Translations under genes and position numbers: made by a program
Assembly: GCA_037349315.1 (NCBI GenBank)
Contig: JBAIAC010000057.1
Span: 11,191,501 to 11,255,500, forward strand
Origin: Chelydra serpentina
Taxonomy: Eukaryota > Chordata > Testudines > Chelydridae
DNA: 64,000 bases
Reading direction: 5' to 3'
Notes under the pieces: model-generated
Told to the model about the DNA's origin: nothing
What the model saw: only the letters and a program-made list of their open reading frames with translations
The model's database searches: none
Shown: positions 50,865 to 60,169 of the stretch, one piece after another
Layout: every line of letters begins with the position of its first letter
How positions within the stretch are numbered: position 1 is the stretch's first letter

Positions 50865-51420
50865 CCCAGCCGGAACCCACACCCCAAAGCCTTCCCGCAC
50901 CCCAACCCCCGGCCCCTGCCCTGAACCCCCTTCTGCACCCCAAACCCTGGCCCCAGCCCTGAGACCCCTCATGCACCCCAACCCTCTCCCAGAGCCCGCA
51001 CCCCCTCATGCACCCCAGCCCCAGCTCCCTCCCAGAGCTCACACCCCAACCCACTGCCAGAGCCCTGAGCCCCCTCCCGGAGCCAGCACCCTGCACCCCA
51101 ACCTCCTGACCCAGCCCTGAGCCTCCTCCTGCACCCAGACTCCCTCCCAGAGCCTGCACCCTACACCCCAACCCACTGCCCAAGCCCTGAGCCCCCTCTC
51201 GGACCCAGCACCCTGCACTGCCTTCTGGACCCCAACCTCCTGACCCAGCCCTGAACCCCCCGCACCCAAACTCCCTCCAGAGCCCGCACCCTGAACCCCC
51301 TCCTGCACTCCAACCCCCTGCCCTAGACTCAGCCTGGAGCCCCACCCACACTCCAAACCCCTCAGCCCCAGCCCAGAGCCTGCAGCAGCCCAACCCCCAG
51401 TCCCAGCCCGGTGGAGGAGA
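50865..51420. repeat. C-rich ~35 bp tandem array
   Basis: Repeated text CACCCCAACC, CTGCCCTGAACCCCC and CTCCCAGAGCC recurs about every 30-40 bp. It appears to be inside a hAT-type element whose right end (AAAGTTTGGAGACCACTGG) is at about 51578-51596; the left end is not found. The long minus ORF across it is an artefact. Confidence 0.65.
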
Positions 51421-51815
51421 GTGAGTGACGGAGGGACGGGGGATGGAGACGTGAGTGGGGTGGGGTCTCAGAGAAGGGACGGGGCAAGGGTGTTTGTGTG
51501 AATACTGTTATTTTTACATTTTCTTTGAGGTAGATCCTGGGTTGCACTTATATTCAAAAAGTGATCTTGTGCTTAAAAAGTTTGGAGACCACTGGTTTTG
51601 ATAATAGAGTTTGTAACCTGGACACTTTTCCACTGGGAACTGGACTGAAACCCATCAGAGTCAATTTACACAGCCCACCAAATTACTGCTCACTGATTGT
51701 TATTACATTATGACATTCTGCCAACACTTTAAAAATGTCAGTGATTTACTCTTTGTGGTAATTAGATAAAGTGGTTCCAATATCTTTAAGATTCTTTTGC
51801 ATTTTTCCTGCCCAG

Positions 51816-51927
51816 TTGGATAAAACAGAGCATGCCTTCTCCTGGGATAAGCCACAAAGGGTAGACTGGAAGCAGCGAAAGCACAAACAGAAGCCCAGAT
51901 CCCGTGATCACATTGACCAGACAGGAG
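51816..51927 (+). other. Candidate coding exon of an unrecognised gene
   Basis: Bounded by TTTTTCCTGCCCAG|TTGG and GGAG|GTAAGAG, 112 nt, open in only one frame: it reads LDKTEHAFSWDKPQRV, then a basic stretch and DHIDQTGG. It is hydrophilic and Lys/Arg-rich. I do not recognise it. It could equally be an lncRNA exon or chance. Confidence 0.3.
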
Positions 51928-52201
51928 GTAAGAGTTTTACTGGCCATTCTTCTGATGTGACTGCTATGCACAGAACAAAACTTTGCAATGGAATAGAAAC
52001 AGTTGTGCCAGAAGAACATTATTCCCTTGAGAACTGATTTGTTTCCCCTTTGCTAAAGATGTGTGGTTTGACAAGGAAGCAGCAGCTCACAATAGGAACA
52101 AGTGGGGAATCCTCTATTATTAGACGGTTGTGTGTTGGGGTTTGGAGTAGGAGCTAGTTAACAACTGGAACATCTACATAACTAGTCAGTGTGGGTGGGA
52201 C

Positions 52202-52840
52202 CAGGACCGGCTCTAGGCACCAGCAAACCAAGCACATGCTTGGGGCAGCACATTTTCAGGGGCAGCATTCTGGCCATCCTTTTTTTTTTTTTTTTCTTGG
52301 AGCAGCAAAAGCCTAGAGCTGACCCTGGCAGCGGCAGCAGTGTGTCGTGCGCAGGGGGCACCCTGGGGCTGCTGTGGTTTGCGCCGCCGGACAGGGGCCG
52401 AGCAGTTGGGGAGCACCGCCCGCACCTTGTGGCCGGAGCAGGCGGGCTCTGAGTGCAGGACACTCGGGCTGGGGGCCGCCCTGCAGGGCGCAGGGAGCCG
52501 CCCAGAGACTGTGGCAGCAGGGGCTGGGCAAAGCGTCCCGAGCCGCCCAGGGGCTGCGGCGGGATGCCAAGGAGCAGCAGCGGGGCCAGAGAGGGGCCCG
52601 GGGTGCTGCCGTGCGGGGCCCGCGTCCCGCTCTCCGGGGCTCCGCTCCCTCTGAGGCTGCCCAGGGCTGGGGCAGCAGGGAGTGCGGGGCGGGGGGGGGG
52701 GGGGGAGGAGAAAGCCCAGGGCTGGAGTGGCAGCGAGGTGCGGGGGTTGGGGGGGGGAGAGAGGGGCAGGGTTGCGGGGGGGAGGAGGAGCAGCCAATTT
52801 TTTTTTCCTTGGGGCGGCAAAAAACCTAGAGCCGGCCCTG
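52202..52840. mobile_element. hAT-type MITE, CAGGGCCGGCTCTAGG family, expanded copy
   Basis: Perfect 8-bp duplication GGTGGGAC (52194-52201 and 52841-52848) flanks ends CAGGACCGGCTCTAGG and CCTAGAGCCGGCCCTG. An internal copy of the right end, CCTAGAGCTGACCCTG, sits at about 52312-52327 after a T-run. The rest (about 310 bp of GC-rich sequence plus a partial repeat) makes it much longer than the 178-bp copy at 9375. Confidence 0.85.
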
Positions 52841-53850
52841 GGTGGGACACTGGGGACCTCTTGCGAATCTTTAAGGGCCTGATCCTGCAAACTGCTGAGA
52901 TCTGTCAGCAGGCTTTGAGGGAACCCATCGAAAGCATCTCACAGGATTCGGGAGTCCCTAGTAGACATCCAGTCATTTCCAGTTCTCCTTGTTAAACAGA
53001 TGCACATTCAAGATGCTTGACTGGATGAAAGATCTAGGGCACGATCCTGTGGGCTGCTGAGCTCCTCGACTCCCATTGACTTCAGTAGGAGTGGAGGGGT
53101 TCTCAGCCCCTCCCCTGAGGAGGTCCCGAGTGATCTCTGCTTTTAAAATTAATGGGTTTGTGTGTGAGAATCCAGCCTGGGGATGGTTAATTTTCATTTA
53201 CTAGTTTTAGCTCTGCATTTGAAATGGACCCAAATAGTTTTCTCCTCTGTGATACTGGCAGTTCTTGAGTAAGAGCCTTTCCTATTACTGATCTCTCAGA
53301 GGGGCCTTCCCTTAAACCAGTGGAGATAGATTAGGGATGGATTTGGCCAGGGATGCTTTACATTTTTTTGTGTGGATGCATGGAGCAAAAGCCAGAGGCT
53401 TGGGGAGGCTTCTGGCATACTGAAAGTAATTTATAAATTCAACGAGGAAACTATGTGATGAAAATTATAACATAAAATGATGTCTTAAATTTTGATTGAA
53501 AACACTCTTTTTTTGATGAAGATAATGTAGTTTGATGGGACTCATAAATCTGAGAATTCTTTCCCCGCGTGATGTTTTCAAATTAATATAGAAGCTTGGC
53601 TTTTTTTTTTTTTGGTAACAACTTTGATTCCTATCTCAGCTTCACAGCAGGTGAAACATTTTCTTGCCCGACTTTCAAAGAAGTGGTGGCAAAACTGCAT
53701 TACAGACACAGACGTATCTGACGGTTTTATTATCCACACTCCATTTATTGGGATTCAATATTTTGCAATGGTGGAGACATGATAATTTCTCAGACACAGA
53801 TCTGCCCCTTTGGTAAACAGTATCTATTGCTGCAGACTGCATCTATAATG

Positions 53851-53859
53851 TGTGTGTGT

Positions 53860-53890
<31 letters not shown>
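53851..53890. repeat. (GT)n microsatellite
   Basis: Nearly pure GT run followed by GCGCGTGCACACGC. Likely length-variable. Confidence 0.9.
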
Positions 53891-53894
<4 letters not shown>

Positions 53895-55229
53895 TGCACA
53901 CGCAGATAGTAGGGGGTTTGCGCTGCAATCCAATATGTTCACATTTCACCAACCCTGTGGGTTCGTAAGGTTCCTTAAAAGATCAAGGTTGGAGTGGGCT
54001 GTAGAGACTGTACTCCTCCCTTACCCCTCAAGGGGTCCTTCCAGATGAGGGTTGAGGCCCATTGGCAGGGTACATAGGGGGTTGTTGTGAACCTCCACTG
54101 CCCCTTGCTGATCTGTAGATAAAAGGATTTCAGTTCCCAAGGCTGTCAACCTATCACCATCCACCAGCACTCGCCTTTCCTGTTTTTGCACTTTGTCCCA
54201 TGTCATTACTTGACCCCTGTTGTTTTGTAGCTTTTGCCTTCCTTATTTTTTTGTTTGGAGTGGGGTGTATTTCTGTTCCTTTTGGATGGAACTCCTTTGG
54301 GATCTCAACCCATCCCTACAAGGATCAAATAGGCCATCTCCTTTCACCAGCCCTAAAGTCACAAAATTCAAACTTCTCTTTACTACCAAGAAAATAAAAA
54401 GTTTGACATCTTGTCTCCACTCGCCCAGTTGAAATGTTGCTCTCCCTCAAATAGCTTATACAAATAAATGAGAGAGAATTTCAGGAGTTAATAATAATTC
54501 CCCGTCTGGTGTTGTGTCTCATATGTTTACATCCTACACAAACGTCCCATGGAACAGACTCAAACCCAGTGACTAGATTTCATTTGAAGCAGATGTTGGG
54601 GCTCTAACCAAGGTGTTTGTATCTTACACGCTGTATGTTGTGGGACTCATGGAAACAATCCACTGGGCGACCGTGCAAGTGGGTACCTTCTTTAGGTTTA
54701 AAAAAAAAAAGGCTCCAAATGGTATGAACCATTTAAAACTATCTTGATGTGTAACTTGAAAGGGGATTCAGTTAATTTTTTTGATCTTCCGAATGCTTCA
54801 GATTTGGCTGGAAACAGAAGCCACGGTTTGATGTCGATCGTGACTGAACCGGATGATTCAAAATCTGGATGAAACAAAGTCTAATTCACCGTTTACAGTG
54901 TGTTGTGTTAAGGGGATGTAGCACTGGTGAAAGGTGGTGGCTTGACAGCGCTGCCTCTTTTTAATCTCTAGAATAACACAAGCTGCAGTGGTACAGGCTT
55001 CCCCATCACTGCCACATTAGAGGGTTTGATTCTCCGCTGCATTGTGCTCTATGAATGCAGCTGCATCTGGCAGAATCAGGGGCCGGATTCTCCAAGATGT
55101 GCTCCTGTGTGGTTATTTACCCCTGTGCAAAATGGGTGTAAAATACCGTTCAACCAGACTTCTCCATTCTCTTACCCTAATAGTAATATTTTTCACCCAC
55201 TTTGCACAAGGGTAAATGACGGCACAGGG

Positions 55230-55352
55230 TAGGGTGACCAGATGTCCCGATTTTATAGGGACAGTCCTGATTTTTGGGTCTTTTTCTTATATAGGCTCCT
55301 ATTACCCCCCACCCCCGTCCCGATTTTTCACACTTGCTGTCTGGTCACCCTA
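55230..55352. mobile_element. MITE, TAGGGTGACCAGA family, copy 2
   Basis: Ends TAGGGTGACCAGA and TCTGGTCACCCTA are perfect 13-bp inverted repeats around a 123-bp element with internal ATTTTATAGGGACAGTCC. Same family as 9579-9702. Confidence 0.85.
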
Positions 55353-55738
55353 GCAAAGGGTGCAAGGCAATGGATATACAGGTTCTGTGGGCTTCATCCT
55401 ACAATCTTTCCTTTGGGTGCTACATGCTCAGACAGGTAATCTCATTAATGGGACTGCTCGCGTAGTGCCACTTAGCATGAGTAAGGGTTGTAGAATCAGC
55501 CCCAGGAGCATATCCGACCACATTACCATGCTCAGTCTTAGCTATGGACACACAAACCTATTTTGCTGAGCGAAGGAATATTAGCCAGGATGCTAGGGTG
55601 TTTGATAGATGCCCTGGGCACTTTAAATTCCATCTGCAGCAGCCCCTAGAGATAGCCAGAAAGGACTTTGCTATAATAGCTCAATCTTAGGATGGCATCT
55701 GTAAGAGCTGGTCTGTACTATGAAATGTTACCATGTTT

Positions 55739-55966
55739 TAGGGTGACCAGACAGCAAGTGTGAAATATTGGGACCGGGGGGTGGGGGGTTATAGGATCCT
55801 ATATAATAAATATCATGTTGGAGATATGCCTATCTCATAGAACTGGAAAGATCTTTCAAGGTCATTGAGTCCAGTCCCCTGCCTTCACTAGCAGGACCAA
55901 GTACTATTGCCAAAAGACACCAAAATCGGGACTGTCCCTATAAAATCGGAACATCTGGTCACCCTA
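55739..55966. mobile_element. MITE, TAGGGTGACCAGA family, copy 3, split by CR1
   Basis: Same ends, opposite orientation to copy 2. About 100 bp inside (about 55812-55915) is foreign and contains CR1 3' text (CATAGAACTGGAAAGATC, GTCATTGAGTCCAGTCCCC). Confidence 0.8.
55816..55912. mobile_element. CR1 3' fragment nested in MITE copy 3
   Basis: The segment CTCATAGAACTGGAAAGATC ... CCCCTGCCTTCACTAGCAGG matches the CR1 3' end seen at 45.0 kb in general form. It interrupts the MITE. Confidence 0.65.
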
Positions 55967-56164
55967 CCATGTTTGAACACGGCTGCGAAAAGCTGAGTTA
56001 GCCGACAGAATGCTGACCACGACTTTGTGGTTAGTGTACATGGAACAAACCAAGTTCAGCAGCTTACTTAATTCTTCACAGCACTAAAATAATTTAATGT
56101 AGCCCCACACTGTCAGTGCAGGTACATTACTGCAATGTCTGCATTGGGCGGGAAGGAGTCCTGC

Positions 56165-56395
56165 TCAGAGTAATGCTTAGAGAGGAGGAATGGTTTAGAT
56201 TAGGACATTAGCCTAGCACTTGGGAGGTGGGGGTTTGAGTTTCTCCTTCATCATGCACTTCCCGGGTGACCCTAGGTAAGATGCTTAGGTTCTCTGTGCC
56301 TCAGCTCAGCTGTAAAATGGGGATCATGGCATTTTCCTACCTCAAAGGGGTGTTGTGAGGAGAAATACATCAAAGACAGCATCTGGGCACCTCAC
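56165..56395 (+). mobile_element. tRNA-derived SINE
   Basis: GGTTTAGATTAGGACATTAGC head, GGTGGGGGTTTGAGTTTCTCC, CTGTGCCTCAGCTCAGCTGT and AAAATGGGGATCATGG tail parts in the Cry-type order. Confidence 0.6.
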
Positions 56396-56511
56396 AGTGT
56401 AATGGGTGGGTATGTACCATCGATAGATGCATGTACAGCATGTGTTTGGGATGGCTTCCCTGTCTGAGCTTCACGCTTGGACTAGGCAGAACTTCTTCGC
56501 TCCAGTCCCAG

Positions 56512-56623
56512 CAGCATCGACTCAGACCTTACACACTAGCCAGTACATTACAGCAGGAAGACATGTTGGATATTCAACGGACACGGCATTTGATCCTAGC
56601 CAAAGGCCAAGACTTCAAGGGAG
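56512..56623 (+). other. Candidate exon, same possible + strand gene
   Basis: Bounded by CCAGTCCCAG|CAGC and GGGAG|GTAAAAC, also 112 nt. In the phase set by 51816-51927 it reads ASTQTLHTSQYITAGRH..., open to the donor. It is open in another frame too, so coding status is uncertain. No family recognised. Confidence 0.25.
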
Positions 56624-57514
56624 GTAAAACTATCATAAATAACAAACACTGAAAGTGAATTTGCAGCCAGAACATTTTAATAGATACAAAAAAATAGAGG
56701 AGAAAAATTTCTGCAATCCTGTTGGCTCTCACCAGCTCTTGTAAAGATTTTCTTTTTACAGTGAAGCTTCATAGCCAAGTCAGTGAAGTAAGCTGTGCCC
56801 CAGCTAATGCAAAAATTAGCACTTAGTTCTGTTGGGAGGTCAGATAAGAGACCCAAACATGCATGGCTGGAACAAGGAAGTTTATGAGAGTAGAGATGTT
56901 TTGGGCATGCTCAGTGCTAGCTGTAATTATTGTATGGAACTTAGACACTGTGGTGATAGGAGGCCACCGCTGGATGGATTGAGGAAATGGGCAGGGGAGA
57001 AGAGGCAAAGCCAATGAGATTAGCTTGAGAATATCCATGGGAGGTTTAAAGGACAATGGCCAAATTCAGCCAGGGTGCTGGCACAGCTTTTATAGTGGAG
57101 GTGCTGAGAGCCATTGAACCAAACTGTAAACTGTGTATATAATGGAAATCCCTTTAAACCACAGCATTCCCAGTTCCAGCACCTATAAATTCAGCCCGGA
57201 TGTAAGTGGCTGAAACTCCATTGGCTTGGATGGAGTTGCACGTGTTTACATCGGGGATGGTGGTGGTGCAAGGAGGGCAATATTGCACTGGTTCCTGAAG
57301 TGAGCAGGGAGCCAGTGAGATTAGTTCTTGGTTGCAGGCCTGTCAGCTTTGCCATTCATCCAGAGCTGCTCCGTTCGTGATACATTAACTTTGAAAGTTT
57401 CAGGGGTTTAGTTTAGCGAAAATCAGTCAAATGTTTGGATTGCTTCTCTGATTCCAAATGTCTTTGATTGAGGAGTTAGGTTGGAGTTTTGGGAGCACAG
57501 GCTTTCTTGTGAGG

Positions 57515-57802
57515 CAGTGGTTCTCAACTGTGGTCCACCGCTTGTTCATTGAAAGCCCCTGGCACGCCGGGCCGGTTTGCTTACCTGCCGCATCCACAGG
57601 TTCGGCTGGTCGCGGCTCCCACTGGCCACTCCAGGCCAATGGGGGCTGCAGGATGCGGTGCGGGCCGAGGGATGTGCTATCCGCCGTGTCCTGCAGCCCT
57701 CATTAGCCTGGAGCGAACCTGTGGACGCGGCAGGTAAACAAACTGGCCTGGCGCACCGGGGCTTTCCCTGAACAAGCGGTGGACCACAGTTGAGAACCAC
57801 TA
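57515..57802. mobile_element. Palindromic hAT-type foldback MITE
   Basis: The left arm from CAGTGGTTCTCAACTGTGG and right arm ending CCACAGTTGAGAACCACTA are long inverted repeats (GTGGTCCACCGCTTGTTCA pairs with TGAACAAGCGGTGGACCAC). Flanks TTGTGAGG and TTGTAAGG match at 7 of 8. ORFs on both strands mirror each other because of the palindrome. Confidence 0.9.
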
Positions 57803-58211
57803 TTGTAAGGAAAAACAGGCCTGAAGAGAAACCTCAGATCCAAACACCCTTCATCTTCATGGTGTCTTTTCTCCAGATGTGAACTCTGTAGGACAGGCCC
57901 ATCTCCATTCATAAGATTTCCAGTAGATCTTGGTTTTGGCTGGGCCAAAACCCCCATGACAGAACTTCTGTTGAGCCAACTTCAATTCTGGCTAATGCCA
58001 GCAAAAGCAGAGGGAGGAGAAAGTCAGTGAATCAGCTTTGAACCTCAGAACCATAAGGTGTAGGGGTTCTGTTGGGTTTGAGTCTCTAAGCAAAGGCTCA
58101 GGTTGGTTTTTATTTAACCCCAGCCAGTCTGTCCCATCTTTACTCTTCATTGTGATCATTTTAAACTCTCTGAAGCAGTTTTCTGGGGGTTTTTTGGCTT
58201 TGCCAAGGCAG

Positions 58212-58245
58212 AGCTGTTGCCTACATCAAAAGCAAACCGGGAAAA
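58212..58245 (+). other. Candidate 34-nt exon
   Basis: Sits between GGCTTTGCCAAGGCAG and the strong donor GTGAGTAAT. It is open (RAVAYIKSKPGK) in the phase left by the 56512-56623 segment. Very short, so weak alone. Confidence 0.18.
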
Positions 58246-59384
58246 GTGAGTAATTTCCTCCTTTTGTGTGGTTGAAAAGCTAAAGGTGCCACCTCCTAAT
58301 TCTCAGGATCCACTGCTGCAGCTGGCACACAACACGTGGCTTTGATCTCGCACTCGTCTTTGAACTACTCCCTAACCCAAAATCCCTTCCCGTCTCCACT
58401 GAGTGGTGTCACTTTCAGAGCTTATGCCAATTAGCTGAGCCCTGGGAGAAACCCTTTAGAGAAACACAGGTAAACTGCTCATAAGGGTATCTAGTTTCAA
58501 AGCTAAGGCTCCCCACCCAGTCGCTCTCCCACTTCCCTATTGCATTTCTGTGGTGGAATGTTACCTGCAGGCAATTTGGGATGTGTGGAGCAGGGGGAAT
58601 ATGGGGTTTACATTGATTCAGCAGGTCAGTGTTAAGAGTGGAATCCAACTCTTTTGCAAAGAATTGCGGGCCTTGGGCAGCCATCTCCTGTCCCTCAAGG
58701 CCACAGATGAATCCAGGGGCCTGGCCAGCACTAGGATTTGTCAGTTACCAACAGGTACAGCTCCACCAACGGTAGCAGTGTAGACACAGGTCAGATGGGC
58801 TCAGGCATTTTTACCACAATATCGTCTAACTCTGCAGCACATGGGAAACATGATCTGAGATATTTAGCAGAACTTCCAAACCCGGGCTTGACATTCTTGA
58901 TATTTGCTTCTCAAATCAAGTAGAAAAGAACTTTTCCTTGGGGGAGGAGGAAGGAAACACCTCTTAGGCCTTCTTTATCCATCACAAATATGCAAAAAAA
59001 GGCACAATCCCCAGTTAAAAGAAAATCTTTTGCAGGCCACCTTTATCCTTAATGTCCCAGCCAAGTTCTGAGTTTGGTAATAACATTCTGCCTTCATGAA
59101 CTCTCCCTCTCTTGGAGATTCAGTTATGTAGAGGATTCTTTTTCTCTTTTTGTGTGTGTGGGTCTTGTGCTTTGCTAATGGGGACCTGCAGTAGTTTTTC
59201 TAGCGACCTTTTTTGTTCCTTTATTATATAGTTATGGGATTTGAAAGGATTTAATTTTTATTTTTTTCCCTTTTCTTGTTTTTCCTTAGAAATATCAGGA
59301 ACATCAAGTCTGCTCTTCCCTATTTTTTCTGGAGAACCTTTGGGAGCTCAGGGATGTTTTATTGTGAGTCACTAGTTGGCAAGG

Positions 59385-59387
<3 letters not shown>

Positions 59388-59421
<34 letters not shown>
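59388..59421. repeat. (GT)n microsatellite
   Basis: Pure GT run of about 17 units. Likely length-variable. Confidence 0.9.
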
Positions 59422-59423
<2 letters not shown>

Positions 59424-60039
59424 CTTTAACAAAGTCTTCCTTTCTCCAGATTGTTAATTAGTCATTGAGGTCAAGTAGGTGTTAAGAAACAAGGAGTTTT
59501 TAACAGTCTGATTCGCCTTCCCTTTCCCTTTTTACAAATCAGTTGTTACTCTCTTGCTTCTTGTGAGGTCCCCGTTTTGCTAGTTTTTCAGCAATCATAG
59601 AATCTTTCAGCCTAGACAGGACTTATATTTCCAATGTGAAAAACAAGCAGAAATCCCTTTGCAGGTGACGTTTAAGCAGCTACCATGTTTTGCGACTGCA
59701 TGTCAGTATTAGGTGAAGCAATTCGTACGTATATTATGCACAAAACCACCATTAACTTTAAAGCCTGCTCCATACCCAGTATTTTGTACGGGTATCTATG
59801 TTGGTTAGGAGTGTGATATTTTCTTTTAACCTAGCTAGTTATACTGGTCCAGCCCAGCTAGTGTGGGCAGGGCACAGTTATACCAGTGCAAAGGTGTCTT
59901 ACACTGCTTAGCTTACTTGCTTTCCCGTACAGGCATAAGGCACCCGTATACCAATATAACTGCATCCATACTAGGGGAGGTTGTACTGTTTTATACGGGC
60001 ATAGATTTAGAGCGGTACAGCTGTTGTGTGCAGAAAAGT

Positions 60040-60165
60040 GAAGAGAGGAAGAATAGTCCAGTGATTAGGGCACTAGCTCAGGACTAGGGAGACCAACGTT
60101 CAATTCCCTGCTCTGCTGCAGACTTCGTGTGTGATCTGGGGCAAGTCACTGAGTATTTATCGCTC
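60040..60165 (+). mobile_element. tRNA-derived SINE fragment
   Basis: AGTCCAGTGATTAGGGCAC head, AACGTTCAATTCCCTGCTC (B-box) and GGGGCAAGTCACTGAG are SINE modules. The tail is missing. Confidence 0.65.
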
Positions 60166-60169
60166 TGTA

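Larger units (their letters stand above)
47851..51800. other. Intergenic region upstream of TRNAU1AP
   Basis: No recognisable exon. It holds a dispersed SINE-like module (about 48540-48665), a CR1 fragment (50185-50445), a MIR-like SINE (50490-50660) and a C-rich array (50865-51420). 48.7-50.1 kb looks like unique or decayed sequence. Confidence 0.45.

Noticed and set aside
50695..51393. 232-aa minus-strand Gly-rich frame
   Set aside because: Produced by the C-rich tandem array.
52182..52995. Overlapping frames of 160-225 aa on both strands
   Set aside because: They lie inside the expanded hAT MITE and share no motif with known proteins.
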